Assembly (NCBI GenBank): GCA_943372645.1
Contig: CALRZN010000013.1
Span: 85,417 to 149,416 of the forward strand
From: VBWE01 sp943372645
GTDB taxonomy: Bacteria; Bacteroidota; Bacteroidia; Palsa-965
DNA: 64,000 bases
Direction of reading: 5' to 3'
The translations under genes and the position numbers were made by a program. How positions within the stretch are numbered: position 1 is the stretch's first letter; the number at the start of each line of letters is the position of its first letter. The notes under the pieces were generated by a model. It searched no databases. It had not been told where the DNA came from and saw only the letters and a list, made by a program, of their open reading frames with translations. This document shows positions 8,389 through 16,338 of the stretch, one piece after another.

Positions 8389-8403
8389 GGCTGCTGTGTG
8401 TTA

Positions 8404-8967
8404 TTAACCCGGGTTCGACATATCGCGGTCGGCGCCGGTAATTTCGGTGGCCTCGTATTTCATCACGGCTTCGCTGATGGCCACTAAGCGCACACGGTAC
8501 AAAATGGCCGGCATACATTTGGCGCCGACAGATGCCCAGAGGTTGCTCTGTTCATGCAGCGAAAGGTTCTGTATTTCGAAAATCAGTTTTTCAATGCCGC
8601 TGTCGAGCGCGGGTGTGTTCTGCCCGTCGAACACCGGTTTGCTCTGGAAAAACGCAACAACGGCAGAAATAAATTTCAGTGCCTCAATATTCAGCGTGGG
8701 GTTGAAAGCCGCTGAAAACAACACAAACAGGTTAAGGTATACCGGTTTGTTGGTGCTGCCTGCCGGGAACTGCTGCCGCGGCGGGACTTTTTTCTCTTCC
8801 TCGATGTTGATGAGCGAAACCAGGATTTTGTTTTCCTCTTTGATCGCCATCGAACCATCCTGGCCCACCACGTTGGTTATTACCGCACGATCGTTTTTCA
8901 TGCGGAACTTCATCCGCAGAAATTCATTCAGTTCATTTACCACACTCACTAATGCAACGTCAATCAT
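8404..8967 (-). CDS. DUF4255 (Pvc16-like) tube/sheath terminator cap
   Basis: The 187-residue product fits DUF4255: an N-terminal helix (ALVSVVNELNEFLRMKF), then VVGQDGSMAIKEENKILVSLIN, here split only for length, a PVYLNLFVLFSA strand, and the later helical stretch IEALKFISAVVAFFQ. Afp16/Pvc16 of this family forms the hexameric cap that ends tube and sheath growth. It is translated 4 nt after the small membrane protein and before the unknown 312-residue gene. In Afp the cap gene is last in the cluster; here it stands near the front, as in many Bacteroidota clusters. Family assignment is confident. Confidence 0.9.
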   Translation of the reverse strand: MIDVALVSVVNELNEFLRMKFRMKNDRAVITNVVGQDGSMAIKEENKILVSLINIEEEKKVPPRQQFPAGSTNKPVYLNLFVLFSAAFNPTLNIEALKFISAVVAFFQSKPVFDGQNTPALDSGIEKLIFEIQNLSLHEQSNLWASVGAKCMPAILYRVRLVAISEAVMKYEATEITGADRDMSNPG

Positions 8968-8971
8968 GCGT

Positions 8972-9337
8972 TCAGAGGCGTTTCAGCGCCCATATTGTGA
9001 TGCGTGTAACATATACCCCGGCAAAGTTGATGGCCGACAGCAGGTAAAAAACATACAGCGGTTTCTTGTCAACCAGCACCAGCAGCGATTCGTAATATTT
9101 CGGAAACGCATGGATGATTGTTTCGGTGAAAATATATCCCAGCAGAAACCCGATAATAACCGATGCGAAAAACCACACCACTTCCAGCGCAATCTGCCGC
9201 CGCAGCAGTGCTTTGCGGTTCGCCTCCAGCTGTTCCATGAGCTCTGCCTGCGTGGTGGTAACCATGCGTATGCTCATCCGGTACAGGTCCTGTTCGTTGC
9301 GGCGCTCTATAATTTTAAAAAGTTCATCGGCGGGCAT
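8972..9337 (-). CDS. two-helix membrane protein at the head of the eCIS operon
   Basis: A 121-residue protein with a charged N-terminal helix (residues 1-45, probable coiled coil: ELFKIIERRNEQDLYRM, TTQAELMEQLEANRKALL) and two predicted membrane helices (about 50-70, VVWFFASVIIGFLLGYIF, and about 93-113, PLYVFYLLSAINFAGVYV). A short connecting loop lies between them, and a positively charged tail KRL follows. It is the first gene of the operon and sits 4 nt before the cap gene. I do not know the family. A membrane-bound partner at the operon head suggests that assembly or storage is tied to the inner membrane; holin-like release is another possibility because small two-helix proteins with charged ends can be holins. 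Confidence 0.7.
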   Translation of the reverse strand: MPADELFKIIERRNEQDLYRMSIRMVTTTQAELMEQLEANRKALLRRQIALEVVWFFASVIIGFLLGYIFTETIIHAFPKYYESLLVLVDKKPLYVFYLLSAINFAGVYVTRITIWALKRL

Positions 9338-9704
9338 AGTCGTGTAGTGTGCGTCACAAACGTCGAGAAAAATTCACCCAACCAAAAACGATTACCCGTA
9401 TTTCAATGGAATTACTTATCAACAGGATTTCAAAAATGTTAGTAAAGTGGACTTTGTTGAGTTATTAACAGACGCTGAAAACAGAATGTGGAAATAGTTA
9501 ATAAAAAAATAATGCTGCACAGGTAAAAGTACGTGTTTCTGTTTTTGGGAATTTTTTATGGTACTGGCAACTGGGACTTTTATGACAGGTGGGACATGTT
9601 TACCTGCACCTGCGGTGATGAATATTTTATTTGTAAAAGGAAAAGCGTTTACATCGTAGCGATGTCCCGCCTGTCGGAAAAGTCCCACAGTGCGGTTTAA
9701 CAAA
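9338..9704. other. intergenic region upstream of the eCIS operon
   Basis: This stretch separates the eCIS operon from the next minus-strand gene and must contain the eCIS promoter, but I see no convincing TTTG/TAnnTTTG pair. It holds an imperfect 27-nt inverted repeat (9572-9598 and 9661-9687, around GGGACTTTT and GACAGG). Related GGGACTT text recurs near 15850. An open frame of 94 codons on the minus strand has no recognisable features and I do not call it a gene. Confidence 0.5.
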
Positions 9705-9736
9705 AGCGCCCCGTAACAAATCTGCTGCGGGGCGCT
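9705..9736 (-). terminator. intrinsic terminator of the 531-residue secreted protein gene
   Basis: Perfect 9-bp arms AGCGCCCCG (9705-9713) and CGGGGCGCT (9728-9736) with a 14-nt loop lie 18 nt after the stop codon. On the minus strand the stem is followed by TTTTG. Confidence 0.7.
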
Positions 9737-9741
9737 ATCTG

Positions 9742-9941
9742 AAAAAAACGTTTTTTATTTTGCAATCACCACACGCGCACGCAGAATTTGTTTTTCATTC
9801 TGCAGTTGCATCATGTACATGCCGGCGGGCAGGTTAGTGGTTTGCAACGTGTAGTTGCTGCCTGTAATGTTTTTCACCTGCTGTACCGGTCGGCCGGCCG
9901 GATCAAATACCTCCAGGGTGTAGTTACTGCCGGTGTTCCAG
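9742..9941. repeat. 200-bp near-identical repeat, copy 1 (type IX sorting domain DNA)
   Basis: This segment matches 11541-11740 with two mismatches that I can find (CCGGT/CCAGT and CTCCAG/CTGCAG), at a constant offset of 1799. It covers the 3' end of one secreted-protein gene and its stop codon. The copies diverge abruptly at 9942. Confidence 0.9.
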
Positions 9942-11350
9942 TTGAGATTTACGATATTGCTGGCAGGATTCGGGAAAAGAGACAGCGATTCATTTTCCTG
10001 CCCCGGTTGTTCTTCCATAGCTGTTATGCAGCTAGTGGTTTCCTGTAAGTTGCGTACAACGCTGATGTGATTGGTCGTTGTTTTAATGAAGGAGCAGGGG
10101 GATGCACTCATTGTAATTGCGATGGCGGTATCGTTCAGTATCTGCGCTGTAATACTGCCAGGGGTGAACTGGCATAACATGGAATTGAGTGAAGTGTCTG
10201 TAAATACAACCTGCAGGTTAAGGGCAAAAGTTGTTGTATCGTAATCATCCGTACCTCCGATAAATAAATTGCCGGGTTCGTATTCCAGGATAGAATGGCA
10301 TTGGTTGCCTCCTGTTCCCTGGTGGGAAATAACGTTTTTTACAGCACCATTCATATCAAGGTGTACAATGTGCGCTGAAGCTCCATGGATGGCAAGCATA
10401 ATTGTATTGTCTGAAAGGCTGACCAGGTCCGATACCCGGTTATTAAGGAAACGCTGCCCGGCCGGATCAATAAAGCTTTTTGACCATACGATGTTTCCCG
10501 ATGCTGTAAGTTTAGCCAGGTAAACGGTATTAATACCCGAAAGGTCAATTTGTTTTGCCGCAACCAGAATATCACCGGTTATTGTTTTTTCAAGGTGGTT
10601 ATATTTCCGGGGTAATAAGCGCGTCCATTGTGTTACACCTATAAGATCAGTTTTCATCAGGTAGGAATGGATCGTATCGCTGAATAACACATACAAAGAC
10701 GTTCCATCTGATTCGATGACAGAAGGCTCAAGTTCATTATCAGAAACCGGCAAAGAACGCGACCAGAGTATTCCCCCGAGTGTGTCAAAACAAACCAGTG
10801 TGTGAAATGCATCATAGTTTCCGTACATAGAAAAAGGACGAGCAACGCACGGCATGGTAAATGATCCGTTCTGGTTGCTGATTACATCACTGGTGCGTTC
10901 TGCATATGCATTGCCCCACGTTGAAGGAACGGTATCGCCAAACTTAAACGACCATTGCGCATTGCCCAGAAAATCCAATCCGGCAACAAAACCTTCCGTA
11001 TTTGTCCCATTAATTACTTCTCCGCAAACAATAATGCGGTTGCTCCCGATGCATGTTGCATTAATTGCCGGAATAGCATAAGCATACGTGTTATTATTCG
11101 GATTAACCAGTTGCCGTTGCCAGTTCAGGTCGCCAAACGGTTTATAGTTAACTAATATGCTTCCCCAATTTGTAGTGTTGTAATTCCCTTTGGCGGCGCA
11201 AAAAATAGATTTATCAGGAAGCACAACCGACGGCATATAGTTAAACCCAAATGGCCGGAAATTAAGTGTATGGGTTTCATGCGGCTGCGCAGGCAGCAGG
11301 CGTGATGCGGCAGTAAACAATACGGGCAGGAGAAAGACGTGCAGTTTCAT
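9755..11350 (-). CDS. secreted protein with type IX C-terminal sorting domain
   Basis: A 531-residue protein with a signal peptide (MKLHVFLLPVLFTAASRLLPAQ, cut near residue 22). Residues 30-430 contain repeated strands with WS(K/R)SF, GNIVW and IRVNG-like patterns (for example LGNAQWSFKFGD, GGILWSRSLPV, SGNIVWSKSF), which suggest a beta-propeller. After a linker, the last 80 residues form a type IX sorting domain: LSLFPNPASNIVNLNW, YTLEVFDPAGRPVQ, LPAGMYMMQL and a final Lys. It would be exported by Sec, then through the type IX system, and attached at the surface. Its last 62 residues are almost identical to those of the next gene. The biological role of the propeller is unknown. Confidence 0.85.
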   Translation of the reverse strand: MKLHVFLLPVLFTAASRLLPAQPHETHTLNFRPFGFNYMPSVVLPDKSIFCAAKGNYNTTNWGSILVNYKPFGDLNWQRQLVNPNNNTYAYAIPAINATCIGSNRIIVCGEVINGTNTEGFVAGLDFLGNAQWSFKFGDTVPSTWGNAYAERTSDVISNQNGSFTMPCVARPFSMYGNYDAFHTLVCFDTLGGILWSRSLPVSDNELEPSVIESDGTSLYVLFSDTIHSYLMKTDLIGVTQWTRLLPRKYNHLEKTITGDILVAAKQIDLSGINTVYLAKLTASGNIVWSKSFIDPAGQRFLNNRVSDLVSLSDNTIMLAIHGASAHIVHLDMNGAVKNVISHQGTGGNQCHSILEYEPGNLFIGGTDDYDTTTFALNLQVVFTDTSLNSMLCQFTPGSITAQILNDTAIAITMSASPCSFIKTTTNHISVVRNLQETTSCITAMEEQPGQENESLSLFPNPASNIVNLNWNTGSNYTLEVFDPAGRPVQQVKNITGSNYTLQTTNLPAGMYMMQLQNEKQILRARVVIAK

Positions 11351-11490
11351 AAAAATAGTATTGTGCAGGTTTTAATAATAGGGGAGGTGCTGCGAATATC
11401 GTTTTTTTGAAGCAGCATAAAAAGCAGGTATTTACAAGTGGCAGCGAACGGGTTTTAACTGGACTTCCTTTTTGCAATTGGAATAAAAAA

Positions 11491-11531
11491 CGTCCCTTTC
11501 TTTCCCGGCTCTGCCGGGAAAGAAAGGGACG
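11491..11531 (-). terminator. strong intrinsic terminator after the 659-residue secreted protein gene
   Basis: A perfect 19-bp stem (CGTCCCTTTCTTTCCCGGC at 11491-11509 and its complement at 11513-11531) has a 3-nt loop. On the minus strand it is followed by TTTTTTATT. It also has an A-run on the other side, so it might work in both directions. Confidence 0.88.
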
Positions 11532-11540
11532 TAATCGAAA

Positions 11541-11740
11541 AAAAAAACGTTTTTTATTTTGCAATCACCACACGCGCACGCAGAATTTGTTTTTCATTCT
11601 GCAGTTGCATCATGTACATGCCGGCGGGCAGGTTAGTGGTTTGCAACGTGTAGTTGCTGCCTGTAATGTTTTTCACCTGCTGTACCAGTCGGCCGGCCGG
11701 ATCAAATACCTGCAGGGTGTAGTTACTGCCGGTGTTCCAG
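11541..11740. repeat. 200-bp near-identical repeat, copy 2 (type IX sorting domain DNA)
   Basis: Partner of 9742-9941. It covers the 3' end of the 659-residue gene from a few bases after the stop codon to the middle of the sorting domain. The bodies of the two proteins are unrelated. Confidence 0.9.
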
Positions 11741-13533
11741 CGCAGGGTTACCAGATCATTTGCGGGGTTGGGCGAAACGGTGAGCTGATTTGCAGCAGCA
11801 GTTTGCGCATCGGCCAGCAGCGGACCCGGATCATAAACGGTGAGTGTGTCGTAAATGATGTTTACCGGAACCGGTGTTTCGTTCGCGTCAATAATGTTGA
11901 GATAGCTGAACGAAAGCGGAACCTGTACCGCTGTTCCGCTGCCGAGCAGTGTTGTGCCTGCGGTAAACGGAATGCGTGCAATAAGTCCGTAACCGCCAAC
12001 CGCGGTCTGGTCGTAACGCGTTACTGCAAAATCCAGCTGTCCCGAATTCGGTACTGCGTGTTTTATTGCAAACAGATCAGTGCCGTTAACACCGAGCCAG
12101 GTGGTGCTCACATCAATGGCCATATTTTGTGCGGGCAATTGCTGGTAATCAAAATCGAGTGTGGCAGCAAGTCCGTAGATGTTTATCCCCGGCACGGTAA
12201 CATCGCCGAGATAAACATTAATGGTACCGGTACTTCCTGCGGCCAGTGTATCGTTGCTGAATTCGAGGCGCAGGTTGGGATTGGTTAATGCATAAGGCGG
12301 CATGCCCCAGCGGTTGTTGTGTGTTAATGCAAAGTTCTGGATTACTGCAGCCGTGTCGTTCAGGTTAATGCTGCCGTTGCCGTCGCAGTCAATCCACTTG
12401 TAATCGGTGCCGTTGAGCAGCGTCGGTCCCCACGGCGCCGAAGGCTGACCGATCCAGTTGAGCGAAGCATTTGCACGCACGGTTCCGTTTGTGCCGTTAC
12501 CGATGCCGATGGCAAGCATATCATTCATATCTGCCACAGCATCATCGTTTGCATCACCGGGCCATACGAAGTCGCAGGAATCCTGCATCACATAACTTGC
12601 AGTATTCGTGCATCCGTTGGCATCAGTTACGGTAAGTGTATAAGTACCGATGGCAAGGTTATTCGCCTGCATCGTATTCTGGTTCGATGGCATCCAGTTG
12701 TAAGTAAACGGACCGTTGCCCGAAACTGCCGGTGTAAATGTACCCGTTGCGCCGTTGCACGTGGTTTCAATCATGGTTACGCCGTTCAGCTGCGGCAGTG
12801 AAAGCGGGTTAAAGGTCATGGTGGCCTGTACAGTCTGATTTGCTGTCGGATCGGTTACTGTTAATACGTAAGTTATCGGACCGGTAATAAGTGCGTTTGT
12901 GGTTAAACTGTTCGGGTTACTCAGGTTGGTGGTGGGCGACCAGTTGAAGGTGTATCCCGCACAGCTTCCGGTAACGATGCCTGACATGCTTACGGTGCTG
13001 TTCACGCAGGGTGATGTATTGTTTACCGAAATGGTAGCCATCAGCACAGGTGGAATACCGGGTGTGGTAAAAGAGTAGGGGCTTGTCCATGGTCCCGGTG
13101 TACCGTTTATCGGGAATTCACGGGCCCGCAACGTATAGGCCGTTCCCGAACAAAGCGAACCGAAATTGATGGACAGTTGCGTATAGGGTTCAAGAACGCA
13201 GTTGTCGGGCCAGCCGTTCTGCTGATTGTAATTAGGGACATTCAGCAGGGAATGAAACCAGGGGAGCTGGCCCCAGGCGCTGCTGTTGGAAGCCGGTACG
13301 GTAGTGGTAAACGGAAATGCTGCGGAATTTACCTGCACTTCAAGATAGTAGGGACCGCATCCGCAGGAGGCCGGATCGGAGCTCGCATTGATGTCAAGTC
13401 CCGAACCGGTGTTATTGATCGTAAAGTTGACCAGGGCAATTCCGTGGCAGGCGCGGGCGGGTGCTGCAAAGGCAAAAATTGCTGTAAGGAAAAGCAGTGT
13501 GACTGCAATCCGGGGCGTGTACTGTTTTTTCAT
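11554..13533 (-). CDS. secreted modular protein: SprB-like repeat, dockerin-like pair, type IX sorting domain
   Basis: The 659-residue protein has a signal peptide (MKKQYTPRIAVTLLFLTAIF ... ARAC, about 28 residues). A beta-rich domain at about 30-170 is followed by an Ig/PKD-like unit (170-245), an SprB-like repeat (about 250-315, with GPFTYNWMPSNQ and GTYTLTVTDANGC), and two EF-hand-like dockerin segments (PGDANDDAVADMNDML near 325 and DCDGNGSINLNDTAAV near 385). A cohesin/beta-sandwich-like region runs from 400 to 560, and the sorting domain ends in Lys. Dockerin-like repeats bind Ca2+ and may only stabilise the protein here. It is presumably a surface or matrix component exported by the type IX system. 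It is followed by a strong terminator, so it is transcribed on its own or from upstream. Confidence 0.85.
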   Translation of the reverse strand: MKKQYTPRIAVTLLFLTAIFAFAAPARACHGIALVNFTINNTGSGLDINASSDPASCGCGPYYLEVQVNSAAFPFTTTVPASNSSAWGQLPWFHSLLNVPNYNQQNGWPDNCVLEPYTQLSINFGSLCSGTAYTLRAREFPINGTPGPWTSPYSFTTPGIPPVLMATISVNNTSPCVNSTVSMSGIVTGSCAGYTFNWSPTTNLSNPNSLTTNALITGPITYVLTVTDPTANQTVQATMTFNPLSLPQLNGVTMIETTCNGATGTFTPAVSGNGPFTYNWMPSNQNTMQANNLAIGTYTLTVTDANGCTNTASYVMQDSCDFVWPGDANDDAVADMNDMLAIGIGNGTNGTVRANASLNWIGQPSAPWGPTLLNGTDYKWIDCDGNGSINLNDTAAVIQNFALTHNNRWGMPPYALTNPNLRLEFSNDTLAAGSTGTINVYLGDVTVPGINIYGLAATLDFDYQQLPAQNMAIDVSTTWLGVNGTDLFAIKHAVPNSGQLDFAVTRYDQTAVGGYGLIARIPFTAGTTLLGSGTAVQVPLSFSYLNIIDANETPVPVNIIYDTLTVYDPGPLLADAQTAAANQLTVSPNPANDLVTLRWNTGSNYTLQVFDPAGRLVQQVKNITGSNYTLQTTNLPAGMYMMQLQNEKQILRARVVIAK

Positions 13534-13623
13534 GATGGGTCTTTATTTCAGGTTAGCGACTGAAATATATAAAAAAAATTAAAATCCAATGAATATGCCC
13601 CGGTAACTGATGGTGTTTGTAGA

Positions 13624-15564
13624 TTAAACAATGCGGACGCCCATGATGCAAACATCATCAATCTGTTCCAGCTGCCCCTTCCATTGTTCAAACGTATTGC
13701 GAAGCAGTTCGGCCTGTTTTTCCGGGGAAAGGGAGGCGCCCGCAAGCAGCAGTTCTTTCAGCTGCCGGTATTTGAATTTTTTACCGTCGCCGCCACCGAA
13801 CTGGTCCGCATAGCCGTCTGAAAACAGGTAAAACTGGTCGCCCGGTTCCACATGCAGTTCGTGCGTTGTAAACGGTTTACTGTGTGCAAAACGCCCCACG
13901 GGTTGTTTGTCGCCTTTCAGTTCGTGCATTTCCTTGTTGCGGATGTACCACATCGGGTTATTTGCACCGGCCCATTGCATGGTGCGTGAAGCCGCATGCC
14001 AGCAGCAGAGCGAAATGTCCATGCCGTCGTTAACTTCATGCGTACCGGTTCCGAAACTGGCGATGACCAGTTCGCGCACTTTGTCGAGAATTTTTCCCGG
14101 TTCGGTAATGCCGTATTCATTCACGGTGCGGTTCAGCGCATTGCCGCACACCACGCTCATAAGTGCGCCGGGTACACCATGGCCGGTACAATCGGCCACC
14201 GCAAAAATAAGATGCTCCTGCTGTTCATTCATCCAGTAAAAATCGCCGGCCACAATGGAGCGGGGCTGGTAATACACAAAACTGGAAGGCAGCAGGCGCA
14301 GGCGCAGCGGTTCGGGCGGCAGCAGCGACTGCTGGATGCGTTCGGCATAATGAATGGAGTCGAGAATTTCTTTGTTCTGCTCTTCAATAATGGCTTTCTG
14401 TTTGGTGATTTCGGCTTCCGATTTTTGTTTGATCCGGAAACTGCGGTAAATAAAAAACAGCAGCACGAGCAACAGCACAAGCCCTGCAGCAGCGGCATAA
14501 ATAATGATCGTTTTTTTATCCGATTCGTTTTGTTCTTCAAGCAGCGCTTTGTCTTTCTGGCTCGACTGGTATTTCGCGTCCATCTCATTAATCTGTTTCA
14601 GGTTCGCTTCACTCAGCAGCGAATCTTTGATGTCGGCATATTGTTTCTGGAAGAAATACGCTTTCTCAAAATTTCCCACATCTACATAAATATCGGCCAG
14701 CGCTTTGTAATTCGATTTGAGTCCTTCGCGTGCATCCAGTTTTACGCAGATGGTGTTTGACGAATCATAATAGGCCACGGCATCGGGATACCTGAACTGA
14801 GCTGCACTTGTACCGCCGAGCGTGCTGTAACCGGTTTGCAGTGCATATTCATTGCCGGAAATCCGCGCATAATAAATTCCTTTGCGGCTCATTTCAATGG
14901 CTTCGGGCAGTTTGTCCTGGAGCAGGTACGTGGCACCGAGGTTTACATAAATATCGCCGAGGCCGGCGGTGTCTTTCAGTTCTTCGGTGGGGTGGATGGA
15001 CTGCTGCAGGTAAACGAGTGCGGAGTCGTATTTTTTCTGTTCGAAAAAAATGCCCCCGATGTTGTTCAGGTTCGAAAGCGTATTGTACTTCTTGTTGTGT
15101 TTGCGTGTAATAACCAGCGATTTCCGCAGGTACTGTATGGCGAAATCGAGGTTGCCCTGCTGCCAGTAGGTAATGCCGAGGCTGCCGTACACATTGCCGG
15201 CATTTAATTCATCGCCGATGGATTCAAAGTTTTTCAGCGCATCCATGTAGGTGCGCACGGCTTCCTCGTAGTTACCGCCTTTGCGCTGCTGAATGGCCAG
15301 GTTAAACAAGGCTTTGCCGGTGAATCCCGGCTGCCCGATTTTTTCAGCAAGTTCAACCTGCTGTCTGCACAACTCCATTGCTTTTCCGGCATTGCCCAGC
15401 CGGTATTGCGCAATCAGGTCAGTCAGTGCATCAAAGCGCCCGGTATCGGTTGTTTTGTGGTCGTAAACACGTTGCAGCGAATCGAGCAACCGTTTGTTCT
15501 GTCCGAAAGCCGTTATGCCCGAAAAAAGCAGGCACAGCAGCAGCACGTAACGCTGTTTATTCAT
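13624..15564 (-). CDS. TPR-sensor SpoIIE-type PP2C protein phosphatase
   Basis: The 646-residue protein has a signal peptide, then about seven tetratricopeptide repeats (residues 40-330; for example YGSLGITYWQQGNLDFAIQYL), a single membrane helix near 350-373 and a coiled coil (375-410). A PP2C-like SpoIIE domain runs from about 430 to the end. Metal-binding acidic motifs are visible: AGDFYWM, ADCTGHGVPGALMS, DGMDISLC and FSDGYADQFGG, so it should be active. Such proteins typically dephosphorylate an anti-anti-sigma factor or similar target; no STAS or anti-sigma gene is nearby. The TPRs would lie outside the cytoplasmic membrane and the phosphatase inside. It is close to the 57-residue gene upstream (30 nt), which may share its promoter. 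Confidence 0.9.
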   Translation of the reverse strand: MNKQRYVLLLCLLFSGITAFGQNKRLLDSLQRVYDHKTTDTGRFDALTDLIAQYRLGNAGKAMELCRQQVELAEKIGQPGFTGKALFNLAIQQRKGGNYEEAVRTYMDALKNFESIGDELNAGNVYGSLGITYWQQGNLDFAIQYLRKSLVITRKHNKKYNTLSNLNNIGGIFFEQKKYDSALVYLQQSIHPTEELKDTAGLGDIYVNLGATYLLQDKLPEAIEMSRKGIYYARISGNEYALQTGYSTLGGTSAAQFRYPDAVAYYDSSNTICVKLDAREGLKSNYKALADIYVDVGNFEKAYFFQKQYADIKDSLLSEANLKQINEMDAKYQSSQKDKALLEEQNESDKKTIIIYAAAAGLVLLLVLLFFIYRSFRIKQKSEAEITKQKAIIEEQNKEILDSIHYAERIQQSLLPPEPLRLRLLPSSFVYYQPRSIVAGDFYWMNEQQEHLIFAVADCTGHGVPGALMSVVCGNALNRTVNEYGITEPGKILDKVRELVIASFGTGTHEVNDGMDISLCCWHAASRTMQWAGANNPMWYIRNKEMHELKGDKQPVGRFAHSKPFTTHELHVEPGDQFYLFSDGYADQFGGGDGKKFKYRQLKELLLAGASLSPEKQAELLRNTFEQWKGQLEQIDDVCIMGVRIV

Positions 15565-15594
15565 CCGCGAAAAGTAGGAAAAATTAACCGATGT

Positions 15595-15768
15595 TTACCG
15601 GTGCGGACGGAGCCGCATATAAACTACCACCAGCAGCACCAGCACAAAAAGCACATACACCCAACGCGCTACCGGTTTATAGCGCGGAAACTCATACCCG
15701 CACACCGGGCACTCGGTGCTGTCAGCAGCAACCTCCATGGCACACGAAGGGCATTCGCGTTTTTTCAT
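15595..15768 (-). CDS. 57-residue zinc-ribbon single-pass membrane protein
   Basis: An ATG at 15768 opens a 57-codon frame. The protein has two CxxC pairs, KRECPSCAMEV and TECPVCGYEF (Cys6/9 and Cys20/23), that make a zinc ribbon, then a hydrophobic helix WVYVLFVLVLLVVVYM (36-51) and a basic tail. Small zinc-ribbon plus transmembrane proteins of this design are common in Bacteroidota and their role is unknown. It ends 30 nt before the phosphatase start on the same strand and may form an operon with it. I trust it because both metal-binding knuckles are intact and the helix is clean. Confidence 0.72.
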   Translation of the reverse strand: MKKRECPSCAMEVAADSTECPVCGYEFPRYKPVARWVYVLFVLVLLVVVYMRLRPHR

Positions 15769-16338
15769 GGGTTAAAAATAGTGTTTTTTGGTGCGGGAGC
15801 CGTTGGGTAAAAGAGGAGGGTGTCAGCCTGTATTACTGCGCGTGGTATTTATCGGGACTTCTCCGACGGGCGGGACTTTTGGAAAGGCTTAACGGATGCG
15901 CAGTAAGTTATCGCTCAAAACAATCCCGAAGGGATTGCAATTGGTAAAAAATAACGCGAAACAATTCAATCCCGGAGGGATTGCATGTTTATAGGAAAAC
16001 GAGCCACGTGATATTCGACCCCATCGGGGGCGCATTGAACCACAATGATAGATTCCATAAACATTTGAATCCTCCGGATTCATCGGCCGTTTTCCGTTAT
16101 CAGATGAAGTTACCGATAAATCCCGCAGGGATTGTCTGTTGACAGACTAAATTGAGGAACTAAATCCAGCTCCTTCCACCATGAAATCCCGAAGGGATGG
16201 CATGATTATAAAACAAAAAGGAAAATGCAAAAAGAACCCCGAAGGGGTGACATGATCGTCAAACGCATCAGGAAATACAATCGCAGACGGAAAATAAATC
16301 TTCCCGATTCACATTCCATTGCTGCATAGCATCAAAAC
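15769..16338. other. intergenic region with a cluster of palindromic repeats
   Basis: No gene is visible in this 570-bp stretch. It holds a GGGACTT-type repeat near 15852-15876 and then the short palindromic repeats listed separately. Confidence 0.6.
15921..16259. repeat. cluster of about seven CCCGAAGGG-type short palindromic repeats
   Basis: Copies are AATCCCGAAGGGATTGCAAT (about 15922), AATCCCGGAGGGATTGCATG (15968), ACCCCATCGGGGGCGCATTG (16018), GAATCCTCCGGATTCAT (16066), AATCCCGCAGGGATTGTCTG (16119), AATCCCGAAGGGATGGCATG (16185) and AACCCCGAAGGGGTGACATG (16235). Each is a small stem with a 2-5 nt loop, often followed by CATGATTATA-like text. Spacing is irregular (40-70 bp) and the intervening text is not shared, so this is neither CRISPR nor a tandem array. 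Repeats of this look are widespread in Bacteroidota intergenic DNA. Confidence 0.8.

Noticed and set aside
1..9337. Type VI secretion system or contractile prophage
   Set aside because: DUF4255 cap, DUF5908, LysM hub and gp19-type tube (not Hcp) point to eCIS; no capsid, terminase or TssJLM genes are seen, though the left flank is missing.
9419..9703. 94-codon minus-strand frame upstream of the eCIS operon
   Set aside because: No recognisable features, covers an inverted repeat and the start of a terminator stem region.
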